A model generated the notes under the pieces. It did not search any database. It saw only the letters and a program-made list of their open reading frames with translations, and was not told the DNA's origin. This document shows, piece by piece, positions 19,016 to 27,225 of a stretch of DNA of 64,000 nt. How positions within the stretch are numbered: position 1 is the stretch's first letter; each line of letters starts with the position of its first letter. This stretch comes from Bordetella genomosp. 9 (GTDB taxonomy: Bacteria; Pseudomonadota; Gammaproteobacteria; Burkholderiales; Burkholderiaceae_B). Position numbers and translations under genes: made by a program. The stretch lies in contig NZ_CP021109.1 in NCBI RefSeq assembly GCF_002119725.1, positions 2,294,001 through 2,358,000 on the forward strand, in the 5' to 3' direction.

Positions 19016-19645
19016 TCAATGAATGAAAAGCAGCGCGAGCACCAGCGGAACCGCCAATCCCAGCCCGACCACGGGCCACGTGGCCAGGCGCCGTCCGGCA
19101 TGCATGGCGAGCAGGAACAGGCCGGTCAACGAAAACACCAGACAGGCGGCGGCGAAGACATCGATGAACCAGCTCCAGGCCTTGCCGGTATTGCGGCCCT
19201 TGTGCAGGTCGTTCAAATAGGCCACCCAGCCGCGGTCGGTAAGTTCGTGTTCCACGGCGCCGCTCGCCAGGTCGATGGATAGCCAGGCGTCGCCGCCGGC
19301 GCGCGGCAGCGATACATAGATTTCGTCGGGAGACCACTCGGCGGGCTTGCCCGCGGCGTCCACGTCCAGGTTCGCGGCCAACCATCGCGCCGCGTCCTCC
19401 GGCAGGGGATCCTTGGCGCGGCGATGCGCGGGCGCTTCGCGTTCCAGCCGGGCGCGCAGCGGCTCCGGCAATTCGGCGTGGCGGGTGGACACCCGGGGCC
19501 TGGCGTCGATCAGCCCGGCGTTGTTCAGCGTCAAGCCGGTCGCCGCGAACAGCAGCATCCCGATCAGGCATAGCGCGGCGCTGATCCAATGCCATTGGTG
19601 CAAGGTTTTGAGCCAGTAGGCCCGGCGGGTGGACGGGGACGTCAT
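19016..19645 (-). CDS. PepSY-associated transmembrane protein
   Basis: 209 residues: TM helix near residues 20-42 (WISAALCLIGMLLFAATGLT), a periplasmic PepSY-like domain, a DLHKGRNTGKAWSWFIDVFA segment leading into two C-terminal helices. The HxxH-type His residues in LHQWHW and DLHKGR are in the places where PepSY_TM ferric-reductase-like proteins carry heme or metal ligands. The first gene of the operon, its ATG at 19645 lies 38 bp from a Fur-box-like site. I infer it moves electrons across the inner membrane, perhaps for ferric-siderophore reduction. Confidence 0.85.
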   Translation of the reverse strand: MTSPSTRRAYWLKTLHQWHWISAALCLIGMLLFAATGLTLNNAGLIDARPRVSTRHAELPEPLRARLEREAPAHRRAKDPLPEDAARWLAANLDVDAAGKPAEWSPDEIYVSLPRAGGDAWLSIDLASGAVEHELTDRGWVAYLNDLHKGRNTGKAWSWFIDVFAAACLVFSLTGLFLLAMHAGRRLATWPVVGLGLAVPLVLALLFIH

Positions 19646-19683
19646 CGAAATATCGGGGTACGCGAAACCGTAAGCATAGTTTA

Positions 19684-19698
19684 TGAGAATGAATCTCA
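19684..19698 (-). promoter_or_regulatory. Fur box-like operator
   Basis: TGAGAATGAATCTCA matches the palindromic Fur core TGAGAATnATTCTCA at 14 of 15 positions and lies upstream of the PepSY-DUF2271-DUF4198-ApbE-flavoreductase operon on the minus strand. Iron repression of this operon is the natural reading. Confidence 0.75.
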
Positions 19699-19878
19699 CT
19701 AGCAGGTTTTTGCGCTGGCCCCGCCGCGGTGTTTCAGCGCGTTGCCGAAACGCCCGGCTCGCCGCTGCCAAAGGGCGGCAACGCGACATCGCCGCCGGGG
19801 CATCGGTCCGGCGCGCGCCGCGGCCCCGGCGCGGTCCAGCCATCGGCTATCCTTCATGACTTTCATCGGAGAACCACC

Positions 19879-20757
19879 ATGTCTGATTCCGCCAAACGCC
19901 GCGCCGGTTTCCGCGCCGCCGTCGAACGCCGCCAGGGCCTGCTGATGCCCGGCGCCTTCAATGCACTGAGCGCCCGCGTGGCGGCCGATGCCGGCTTTCA
20001 GGCGCTCTACCTGAGCGGCGCGGGCGTCACCAATATGTACCTGGGCTTGCCCGACCTCAGCTTCATCGGGCTGAGCGATATGGCCGATCACACGGCGCGC
20101 GTGCGCGACGCGGTCGACCTGCCGCTGCTGGTTGACGCGGACACGGGCTACGGCAATGCGGTCAACGTGGGCTTCGCGGTTCGCACGCTGGAGCGGGCAG
20201 GGGCCGACGCCATCCAGCTCGAAGATCAGGTCAATCCCAAGAAGTGCGGGCACTTCAACGGCAAGGCCGTCATTGAAACGGCCGAAATGCTCGGCAAGAT
20301 CCGCGCGGCCGTCGACGCCCGCACCGATCCCAATCTGCTCATCGTCGCGCGCACGGACGCCTGCGCCATCCATGGTTTCGATGCCGCGATCGAACGCGCG
20401 CAGGCCTTCAGCGAGGCGGGCGCCGACGTGTTGTTCGTCGAAGCCGTGGAATCTCTGGCCGAGGTGGAAAAGCTGCCCTCGCTGCTGCCGCGGCCGCTGC
20501 TGATGAACATCGTCATCGGGGGCAAGACGCCCGCGCTGCCGCAGGCCCGCCTGGCCGAACTGGGGTTCGGCATCGTGCTGTACGCGAATGCGGCCTTGCA
20601 GGGCGCCGTTCTGGGCATGCAGAAGGCGTTCGCGGCCTTGAGCCGCACTGGCATGCTGGATGAAAATCCCGACCTGGTCGTGCCTTTCCAGGAGCGTCAA
20701 CGCCTGGTGGACAAGGCCCGCTACGACAAGCTGGAGCAGCAATACGCGGCGCCTTGA
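19879..20757 (+). CDS. Isocitrate lyase/PEP mutase family protein
   Basis: 292 residues, TIM-barrel type. It has the family elements FNALSARVAADAGFQALYLS, LPLLVDADTGYGN (metal-binding Asp) and the active-site loop QVNPKKCGHFNGKAVI (KKCGH is the methylisocitrate lyase type, with the catalytic Cys). Then IVARTDA and LMNIVIGGKTP follow. It should cleave or form C-C bonds in a 2-hydroxy- or 2-methyl-dicarboxylate, as methylisocitrate or dimethylmalate lyases do; the substrate is not decided. ATG 19879 follows CGGAGAACCACC. It is followed 54 bp later by an aldehyde dehydrogenase gene in the same direction. Confidence 0.88.
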   Translation: MSDSAKRRAGFRAAVERRQGLLMPGAFNALSARVAADAGFQALYLSGAGVTNMYLGLPDLSFIGLSDMADHTARVRDAVDLPLLVDADTGYGNAVNVGFAVRTLERAGADAIQLEDQVNPKKCGHFNGKAVIETAEMLGKIRAAVDARTDPNLLIVARTDACAIHGFDAAIERAQAFSEAGADVLFVEAVESLAEVEKLPSLLPRPLLMNIVIGGKTPALPQARLAELGFGIVLYANAALQGAVLGMQKAFAALSRTGMLDENPDLVVPFQERQRLVDKARYDKLEQQYAAP

Positions 20758-20811
20758 TGCGTCCGCGTCCGGCAACCCGCCAGAATCGAACCGCATCGGA
20801 GACAGAACCGC

Positions 20812-22326
20812 ATGACCTCGCCCGCACAACTTACGCGCACCCTGCTCGAACGCCTGGGGGTTGACCTGACAGCCCACGCAGGCGGCGCCCTGCGGGTGCA
20901 GTCTCCCATCGATGGCAGTGCGATCGGCACGGTCGCCGAAGCAACGGCCGAGCAGACGCGGCAGGCCGTGGATCGCGCCCAGCAAGCCTTCCTGGACTGG
21001 CGCAACGTGCCGGCGCCGCAACGCGGCGAACTGGTGCGTCTGCTCGGCGAAGCCCTGCGCGCCGAAAAGGAAGCGCTGGGCCAGCTGGTGTCGCTGGAGG
21101 CCGGGAAAATCCTGACCGAGGGCCTGGGCGAGGTTCAGGAGATGATCGATATCTGCGATTTCGCCGTTGGCCTGTCGCGTCAGCTCTACGGTCTGACCAT
21201 CGCGTCCGAACGACCGGGCCATCGCATGATGGAGACCTGGCATCCGCTGGGCGTGGTCGGCGTCATCACGGCCTTCAATTTCCCGGTTGCCGTCTGGGCC
21301 TGGAATACGGCGCTGGCCCTGGTGTGCGGCAATTCCGTCGTCTGGAAACCCTCGGAGAAGACGCCCCTGACCGCCTTGGCGTGCCAGGCGATTTTCGATC
21401 GCGCCGCGGCAAGCTTCGGCAAGGCGCCCGCGCATCTGTCGCAGGTGGTCGTTGGGCAACGCGAAGCCGGCGAGGCGCTGGTCGACCATCCCAAGGTTGC
21501 GCTGGTCTCCGCCACGGGCAGCACGCGCATGGGCCGGGAAGTCGGCCCCCGCGTCGCCCGCCGCTTCGGCCGCTCCCTGCTCGAATTGGGCGGCAACAAT
21601 GCGGTGATCGTCGCGCCCTCGGCGGACCTGGATCTGGCGGTACGCGGCATCGTCTTCGCGGCCGTCGGCACCGCTGGGCAGCGCTGCACCACGACGCGCC
21701 GCCTGATCGTCCACCACAGCCTGAAGGCCGCATTGGTGGAGCGCCTGAAAAAAGCCTATGCGGGACTGCCCATCGGCAATCCGCTGGAATCCGGGACGCT
21801 GGTCGGTCCCTTGATCGACCAGGGCGGCTTCGATGGCATGCAGCGCGCGCTGGCCGCCGTACGCGAAGAGGGCGGCCGGATCACGGGCGGCGAACGGGTG
21901 CTGCAGGACCGCTATCCGCAGGCTTACTACGTGAAGCCGGCCATCGTCGAAATGGACCGGCAGACCGACACCGTGCGCCATGAGACCTTCGCGCCCATCC
22001 TGTACGTGGTGGGCTATGACACGCTGGAAGAGGCGCTGCGGATCCAGAACGACGTGCCGCAGGGCCTGTCGTCCGCCATCTTCACCAACGACCTGCGCGA
22101 AGCGGAAACCTTTCTGTCGGCCAGCGGTTCGGATTGCGGCATCGCCAACGTCAATATCGGCACTTCCGGCGCGGAGATCGGCGGCGCCTTCGGCGGCGAA
22201 AAGGAAACCGGCGGCGGCCGGGAATCCGGTTCCGACGCATGGCGCGCCTATATGCGCCGCGCCACGAACACCGTGAATTATTCGCGGGCGCTGCCGCTGG
22301 CGCAGGGTGTGAAGTTCGACATCTGA
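20812..22326 (+). CDS. Aldehyde dehydrogenase, ALDH7/antiquitin (AmaB) type
   Basis: 504 residues, full length. The NAD-binding and catalytic elements are GVITAFNFPVAVWAWNTALA, WKPSEKTPLT, SATGSTRMGREVG, LELGGNNAVIV (general base Glu) and VGTAGQRCTTTRRL (nucleophile Cys). The GGNNA and AGQRCTTTRR wording is that of the ALDH7 family, which oxidises alpha-aminoadipate semialdehyde in lysine degradation. Likely co-transcribed with the lyase gene just upstream. It ends 7 bp from the convergent Bug gene inside a small palindrome (TGAGCGCCGCTCA) that contains both stop codons. Confidence 0.92.
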   Translation: MTSPAQLTRTLLERLGVDLTAHAGGALRVQSPIDGSAIGTVAEATAEQTRQAVDRAQQAFLDWRNVPAPQRGELVRLLGEALRAEKEALGQLVSLEAGKILTEGLGEVQEMIDICDFAVGLSRQLYGLTIASERPGHRMMETWHPLGVVGVITAFNFPVAVWAWNTALALVCGNSVVWKPSEKTPLTALACQAIFDRAAASFGKAPAHLSQVVVGQREAGEALVDHPKVALVSATGSTRMGREVGPRVARRFGRSLLELGGNNAVIVAPSADLDLAVRGIVFAAVGTAGQRCTTTRRLIVHHSLKAALVERLKKAYAGLPIGNPLESGTLVGPLIDQGGFDGMQRALAAVREEGGRITGGERVLQDRYPQAYYVKPAIVEMDRQTDTVRHETFAPILYVVGYDTLEEALRIQNDVPQGLSSAIFTNDLREAETFLSASGSDCGIANVNIGTSGAEIGGAFGGEKETGGGRESGSDAWRAYMRRATNTVNYSRALPLAQGVKFDI

Positions 22327-22333
22327 GCGCCGC

Positions 22334-23305
22334 TCAATTGTTCATCTGTATGCCTTCGGCGCGGCTCAGATCGCCCCATTTCCGGGTGTCGGCCGCGACC
22401 AAGTCCGCGAATTGCCGCGGCGTGGTCGGCGACAGCTCCACGCCCGTCGCCGCCGCATAGTTTTTCAGCGCCTGGGAATCCATTGCTTCGCGCACCATGC
22501 GGTTCAGTTCCTCGATCTTTGCATCCGGCGTGCCCTTGGGCGCGAACAGCCCGTACCAGTTGTTCGCGTAGACGTTCGGCACGCCCAGTTCGTCGAACGT
22601 GGGAACGTCCGGCAACAGGGGCGAGCGCTTGGGGGCGGCGATGGCCAGGGCGCGCGCCTTGCCGGACTGGATCTGCGGCATCAGGCCTGAGATGTCGCCG
22701 ATGAAACCGGCGACCTGGCCTCCGAGCGTATCGGTAATGGCGGGGGCGGCGCCCTTGTAGGGCACGTGCAGGATCTTGGCGCCGGTGGCGTTCTTCAGCT
22801 GGACGATGGCCATATGCGGCATGCTGCCCACGCCCGACGATGCCATCGACAGGCCTTCGCCCTTGGCCTTCGCCAGGAAATCCTGCGCTGTCTTGTAGGG
22901 GCTGTCCTGCCCCACGATCAGCACCTCGGGCACCGACACCAGCAGCGAGATGGGCTTGAAGTCGTTGATGGGATCGTAGATCAGCTTGGGATACAGGCCG
23001 GGGTTGATCGAGATGGCGCCGACCGAGCTCAGAAACAGCGTCTGCCCGTCGGGGCGCGAGCGGCCGACAAAGGTTGCCGCGATGGCGCCGTTGCCGCCGG
23101 GTTTGTTTTCCACCAGCACCGGCTGCTTGAGCTTTTCATTCAGCTGCTGTGCGATCACGCGCGCCAGCGAATCGGCCGGGCCGCCCGCGGGAAACGCCAC
23201 GACCAGGCTGGTGGCGCCGGATTGCGCCTGGGCGGCTGGGGTGGCCGCCAGGCCGGCCAGGCTTATCAGGCCGGCGGCGGCGCATTTGAGCATGCGGGTA
23301 TACAT
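22334..23305 (-). CDS. Bug-family tripartite tricarboxylate transporter receptor
   Basis: 323 residues with a signal peptide (CAAAGLISLAGLAATPAAQA). The Bug-fold landmarks are VVAFPAGGPADSLARVIAQQ near the start, VENKPGGNGAIAATFVGRS, and a C-terminal helix pair. These periplasmic proteins bind carboxylates and can feed TctAB membrane partners, often encoded elsewhere; no TctA/TctB is present here. It is the last gene of an operon with SMP-30, SDR, CMD, EthD-like and amidohydrolase genes, so the bound solute is probably an aromatic acid or lactone breakdown substrate. Confidence 0.92.
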   Translation of the reverse strand: MYTRMLKCAAAGLISLAGLAATPAAQAQSGATSLVVAFPAGGPADSLARVIAQQLNEKLKQPVLVENKPGGNGAIAATFVGRSRPDGQTLFLSSVGAISINPGLYPKLIYDPINDFKPISLLVSVPEVLIVGQDSPYKTAQDFLAKAKGEGLSMASSGVGSMPHMAIVQLKNATGAKILHVPYKGAAPAITDTLGGQVAGFIGDISGLMPQIQSGKARALAIAAPKRSPLLPDVPTFDELGVPNVYANNWYGLFAPKGTPDAKIEELNRMVREAMDSQALKNYAAATGVELSPTTPRQFADLVAADTRKWGDLSRAEGIQMNN

Positions 23306-23351
23306 GTTTTCTTCTCCTCGCTTTGTTTATTGATGAAACGGAAGACCCGCG

Positions 23352-24281
23352 TCAAAGCGGGGTCGCGCCTTGGGTATTGACGAACAGGGCGTAGATGGAC
23401 GTGCAGGACGCCATGAAAAGGCGGTTGCGGTGCGTGCCGCCGAAGCAAAGGTTCGCGCAGCGTTCGGGCAGGGCGATGCGGCCCAGCGGTTCCCCTTCGG
23501 GCGAGTACACATTCACCCCGTCCAGTTCAGGCGCGCCCATGCCCCAGCCGCACCAAAGATTGCCTTCCGTGTCCACGCGCATGCCGTCGGGCGTGCCGGC
23601 GCCCGCGTCGAACAACACCCGCTGTCCGGATAGCGTGCGGCCGTCGCTGGCGACGTCGAACACCAGCATGTTGCGCGGCCGGGCGCGCGACTCGATGACG
23701 TACAGGCGTTTCTCGTCGGGCGAGAAGGCCAGCCCGTTCGGGCCGTTGACCGTGTCGCAGACCACCGTCAGTTCGCCCGTTTCCGGGCAAAGGCGGTAGA
23801 CCGCCGCCGGCAATTCCTGCTCGGCTCTCTCGCCCTGGTAGTAGCCGACGATGCCGAAGGGCGGATCGGTGAACCATATCGAGCCATCCGACTTCACCAC
23901 CACGTCGTTGGGCGAGTTCAGCCGCTTGCCCCGATAGCGGTCGGCCAGCACGGTGATGCGGCCGTCATGCTCGGTGCGCGTGACGCGGCGGCCCAGGTGT
24001 TCGCAGGTGATCAGCCGGCCCTGGCGGTCGCGCGTATTGCCGTTCGCGTAGTTGGCGGCATGCCGCCACACCGCGGTCTGGCCGGTGACCTCATCCCAGC
24101 GCAGGATGCGGTTGTTCGGGATGTCGCTCCACAGCAGGTAGCGGCCGTCGCCGAACCATACCGGCCCTTCGGCCCAGCGCGAGCCGGCCGCCAGGCGCTC
24201 CACCGCCGCCAGGGGCAGCACCAGTTTTTCGAAACGCGGGTCCAGCGCGACGACCGCGGGGTCGGGATAGCGCACGGGCAT
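23352..24281 (-). CDS. SMP-30/gluconolactonase/LRE family lactonase
   Basis: 309 residues, six-bladed beta-propeller type. Family motifs are EGPVWFGDGRYLLWSDIPNN (metal-binding Glu), LNSPNDVVVKSDGSIWFTDP (Asn/Asp ligands), GPNGLAFSPDEKRLYV and PDGMRVDTEGNLWCG (metal-binding Asp). The enzyme should hydrolyse a lactone with a divalent metal. The ATG at 24281 follows GAGGGGGCC; an in-frame start 24 bp upstream is possible. The gap from the SDR gene is 7 bp. The substrate would fit a sugar-acid or aromatic-derived lactone pathway. Confidence 0.9.
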   Translation of the reverse strand: MPVRYPDPAVVALDPRFEKLVLPLAAVERLAAGSRWAEGPVWFGDGRYLLWSDIPNNRILRWDEVTGQTAVWRHAANYANGNTRDRQGRLITCEHLGRRVTRTEHDGRITVLADRYRGKRLNSPNDVVVKSDGSIWFTDPPFGIVGYYQGERAEQELPAAVYRLCPETGELTVVCDTVNGPNGLAFSPDEKRLYVIESRARPRNMLVFDVASDGRTLSGQRVLFDAGAGTPDGMRVDTEGNLWCGWGMGAPELDGVNVYSPEGEPLGRIALPERCANLCFGGTHRNRLFMASCTSIYALFVNTQGATPL

Positions 24282-24288
24282 GGCCCCC

Positions 24289-25089
24289 TCAATCGCAGCG
24301 TGCACTCATGCCTCCGTCCACGACGATTTCGGCAGCGGTGATGAAGCGCGCCTCGTCCGAAGCCAGGAATAGCGCGGCATTGGCGGTGTCGCGTCCGTCG
24401 CCCATGAAGGGCAGGGGAATGCGCGACTGCCGTTGCGCGAGCAGCGCCTGCACGTCGCCCCCGGCGCGCTGGCCCGCCAGGCGCGCCTCCACCATCGGGG
24501 TGTGCATCTGGCCCGGGATCACGGTGTTGCAGCGGATCTTCTGCTTGGCATACTCCAGCGCCACCACACGGCTGAGCTGGATGACGCCGGCCTTGGCGCT
24601 GGCGTAGCCCACCTGGGCGGACCCGGTCCAGCGGATGCCGGAGGTCGAAGCGATATTGACGATGGCGCCGCCGCCCTGGCGCGTCATCACCGGAAGCACG
24701 TGTCGGCAGCCGAGGTAGACGCTTTTCAGATTGAAGTCGATCTGCCGGTCCCAGCCGGCCTCGTCCAGATCCACCGGGCCGCCCTTGCGCGAGCCGCCCA
24801 CATTGTTCACCAGGATGTCGACCCGGCCCCACGCGTCGAGGCAGGCCTGAACCATGTCGCGCACGGCGTCGGACGCCGTAACGTCGGCGCGGTGCGTAAG
24901 GATTTCCCCGCCGCTTTCGCGCACCAGGGAAACGGTCTCTTCCATGGACGCCGGGTCCAGATCCACGGCGAACACGCGCGCGCCTTCCTGCGCGAAGCGG
25001 CACGCGATCGCGCGGCCGTTGCCCCAGCCCGGGCCGACGCTGCCCGCGCCGGTGACAATGGCGACCTTGCCTTGCAAGCGTCCCGTCAT
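24289..25089 (-). CDS. Short-chain dehydrogenase/reductase
   Basis: 266 residues, classical SDR. It shows the TGAGSVGPGWGNGRA cofactor loop, an Asp (FAVDLDP) that points to NAD(H), the NNVGG strand motif, and the catalytic set in IASTSG (Ser) and YASAKAGV (Tyr, Lys). A PGxMHTPMV segment and FLASDEARFITAAEIVVDGG close the fold. It is part of the operon with the SMP-30 lactonase and LigI-like amidohydrolase. Substrate not identifiable. Confidence 0.92.
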   Translation of the reverse strand: MTGRLQGKVAIVTGAGSVGPGWGNGRAIACRFAQEGARVFAVDLDPASMEETVSLVRESGGEILTHRADVTASDAVRDMVQACLDAWGRVDILVNNVGGSRKGGPVDLDEAGWDRQIDFNLKSVYLGCRHVLPVMTRQGGGAIVNIASTSGIRWTGSAQVGYASAKAGVIQLSRVVALEYAKQKIRCNTVIPGQMHTPMVEARLAGQRAGGDVQALLAQRQSRIPLPFMGDGRDTANAALFLASDEARFITAAEIVVDGGMSARCD

Positions 25090-25120
25090 GGTCTCCTCCT
25101 TTTCATCGTCGCAAAGCGCC

Positions 25121-25672
25121 TCAGCGTTCGAAGCTCACCGCGCTGCCATCGTTGGGCGGGATCTCGAAGACGTTGATGGTCATCGAGATCAACGTGTAGT
25201 AACCGGCGATGCCGACCAGGTCGACCACGCCGTCGGCTCCCAGCGCCTGCACCGCCTCGCGGTACAGCGGATCGGGCACCACGCGGGTTTCCAGCAGGCT
25301 GCGCACGAAGCGGTACACCACCGATTCGTCCGCCTGCACGAAGTCGGGCGCCTCGCCCACGCGGATCTGTTCCGCCACGCCGGCGTCCACGCCGGCGCGC
25401 AAGGCGATGGGGTGATGCGCCCACCATTCATAGCTGGAGCGCCACCACGCGGCGATGGTCAGGATGGCGAGTTCGGACAGGCGCGGCGGCAAACTGGAGT
25501 CGTAGCGGCAGTAGCGGCCCAGCGCCTGCGCGTGCTCGGCCAGACCCGGCCGGTGCAGCCAGATCGCCAGCGGCCCCCGCACGCCGCCGCGCGGGCCGCT
25601 GGCGATGGCGTCGTGAATGCGCCGCTGGTGCGCGCTCATCTGCTCGACCGAAGGGGGATCCATACGCGGCAT
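25121..25672 (-). CDS. Carboxymuconolactone decarboxylase-family protein
   Basis: 183 residues. The helical core with LSELAILTIAAWWRSSYEWW, followed by AHHPIALRAGV, is the CMD/AhpD fold, but the AhpD CxxC is absent. RSSYEWWAHH is the variant seen in non-peroxidase members. The ATG at 25672 comes 2 bp after the stop of the EthD-like gene. In the operon with an amidohydrolase, SDR and lactonase, it could act on a lactone intermediate. Reaction not proven. Confidence 0.85.
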   Translation of the reverse strand: MPRMDPPSVEQMSAHQRRIHDAIASGPRGGVRGPLAIWLHRPGLAEHAQALGRYCRYDSSLPPRLSELAILTIAAWWRSSYEWWAHHPIALRAGVDAGVAEQIRVGEAPDFVQADESVVYRFVRSLLETRVVPDPLYREAVQALGADGVVDLVGIAGYYTLISMTINVFEIPPNDGSAVSFER

Positions 25673-25674
25673 AG

Positions 25675-26229
25675 TCAAGCCTCCGGCTGGGCGGGCGCGG
25701 CACGGAACATCGTGCGCTTGGTGTTGATGAAGTTCGGCCGCACGCGGCTGCTCCAGTCGGAAGCCCGCACGGCAAGCCACGGCGGCGATCCGAAGGTCTC
25801 GCGCGTGGCCAGCTCATAGAAGGCGTAGTAGCGCGGCGACCCCGCGCGCGCCAGGTAGCGGCGCGCGCGCACGGTGCCCGGCACGGACGCCAGCCCGGGC
25901 AGGTGTTCTTCTTCGTACCAGCGGTTGAAGTCGTCCTCGGCGGCCGTCTTCACATCCGTTTCGACGACGTAGAACCACGGGGCCGCGTGGCCCGCCGACG
26001 CGCCGGCCAGGTCGGTGGTCAGCGTAAGGGGAACGAGGCGGGCGCGCGGATGCGCCTGGCGCAGCGCGGCCGCCATGCTGTCCGGCGCTGCGGTTTCGAG
26101 CAGGGCATAGCTTTCGGCATGCTCGACCGCGTGGTAAAGCCAGGCGGCGTCGGGCAATGCGCCGGGCAGGGCGAGCAGGGCGGCCCTATCGATAGTCTCT
26201 TCCGGAAATTTGATCAGCACGTGATCCAT
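25675..26229 (-). CDS. EthD/dimeric alpha-beta barrel-like protein
   Basis: 184 residues, start MDHVLIKFPEETIDRAALLA. The second half has DDFNRWYEEEHLPGLASVPG, then TVRARRYLA. The W-Y-x-E-E-H-L pattern is the signature of ferredoxin-like dimeric barrels of the EthD/DUF4286 type. Such small proteins bind or rearrange hydrophobic intermediates. Its stop is 2 bp before the CMD start and its start 10 bp after the amidohydrolase stop. Function unknown. Confidence 0.75.
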   Translation of the reverse strand: MDHVLIKFPEETIDRAALLALPGALPDAAWLYHAVEHAESYALLETAAPDSMAAALRQAHPRARLVPLTLTTDLAGASAGHAAPWFYVVETDVKTAAEDDFNRWYEEEHLPGLASVPGTVRARRYLARAGSPRYYAFYELATRETFGSPPWLAVRASDWSSRVRPNFINTKRTMFRAAPAQPEA

Positions 26230-26239
26230 GCTTGTTCTC

Positions 26240-27118
26240 TCAGGCACGCAGGGGGGCGAAACGATAGAGCCGGTCCGGGTTGTCCACCAGGATGCGACGC
26301 CGCATGGCGGGGTCCGGACACAGGCGCAGGAAGGTGTTGAGCAATTCCCCGTCGTCCGGCATCTCGCCCGCAACGTTCGGGTGCGGCCAGTCCGTGCCCC
26401 ACAACAGGCGGTCCGGCATGGTCTCCAGCAGCGCGGCCACCAGCGTTTCGCCGTCCTGGAACGGCCGCGCGCCCGTGCTGGAGACGCGATCCAGGCCGGA
26501 TATCTTGACCCACGCGCCGGGGTGGCTGCGCAGTGCGAGCAGGGCCTGGAAAACGGGGTTGGCCGCGCCGCCCGAGGCCGCCACGCGGCCCATGTGGTCG
26601 ACCACGAAAGGCACGGGCAGTGTCTTCAGCCGCGGCAACAGCGCGGGCAGCGAAGCTTCGTCGCTGTGCACGCAGACATGCCAGCCGAACGGCGCGATGC
26701 GCGGCGCCATGGCGGCCAGTTCCTCCCAGCCCGAATTGCCCAGATGGGCCACGAAGTTGTAGCGCACGCCTCGCACGCCCTGGCGGTCCAGTTCGGCGAT
26801 GCGCGCAGGTGTGGCGTCCGCCGGCAGCAGCGCGATTGCGCGGTACTGGCCCTGGCCCTTGCGCAGCGCATCCAGCGTTGCCGACATGTCGTAGCCGTGG
26901 CAACCCGGCTGCACGATCACGCCACGGGTAAAGCCCAGTTGCCGGTGCAGCGCGCGCAGTTGCTCGAAGGGCGCATCCGGCGGCGTATACGGGCGGGGCT
27001 CGGCGTAGGGGAAAACGCTGGCCGGACCAAACACGTGGAAATGGCTGTCGCAAGCGCCGGGCGGCAGCGCGTCGCTGGGCGGGGTGATCCGGGCGAGGGG
27101 AGGGGCGCAATCTGGCAT
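26240..27118 (-). CDS. Amidohydrolase family (2-pyrone-4,6-dicarboxylate hydrolase/LigI-like)
   Basis: 292 residues. CDSHFHVFGP near residue 24 gives the HxH metal-site motif, VVDHMGR supplies another His, and GTDWPHPNV near the C-terminus carries the conserved Asp, as in LigI. RGVIVQPGCHGYDMSATLDA also fits. LigI hydrolyses a pyrone-type lactone in lignin-derived aromatic breakdown; related enzymes act on other lactones. It is the first gene of a six-gene minus-strand operon opposite a LysR regulator at 27226. Confidence 0.88.
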   Translation of the reverse strand: MPDCAPPLARITPPSDALPPGACDSHFHVFGPASVFPYAEPRPYTPPDAPFEQLRALHRQLGFTRGVIVQPGCHGYDMSATLDALRKGQGQYRAIALLPADATPARIAELDRQGVRGVRYNFVAHLGNSGWEELAAMAPRIAPFGWHVCVHSDEASLPALLPRLKTLPVPFVVDHMGRVAASGGAANPVFQALLALRSHPGAWVKISGLDRVSSTGARPFQDGETLVAALLETMPDRLLWGTDWPHPNVAGEMPDDGELLNTFLRLCPDPAMRRRILVDNPDRLYRFAPLRA

Positions 27119-27198
27119 GAAGGAATCGGGCCTGCAATCGAGACCCGCATCATCCCCAGGCCCGCCAGATCGGGCAATGGCGAACGCCGGATTTCAGA

Positions 27199-27215
27199 TA
27201 TAGAAAAAACGTATA
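27199..27215. promoter_or_regulatory. Possible LysR-type operator/promoter region
   Basis: TATA-N9-TATA in an AT-rich patch between the divergent amidohydrolase operon and the LysR gene, 11 bp before the regulator ATG. This is the place and dyad style of LysR binding sites, but the sequence also could serve as a -10 region. Confidence 0.35.
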
Positions 27216-27225
27216 CCATTGCGCG

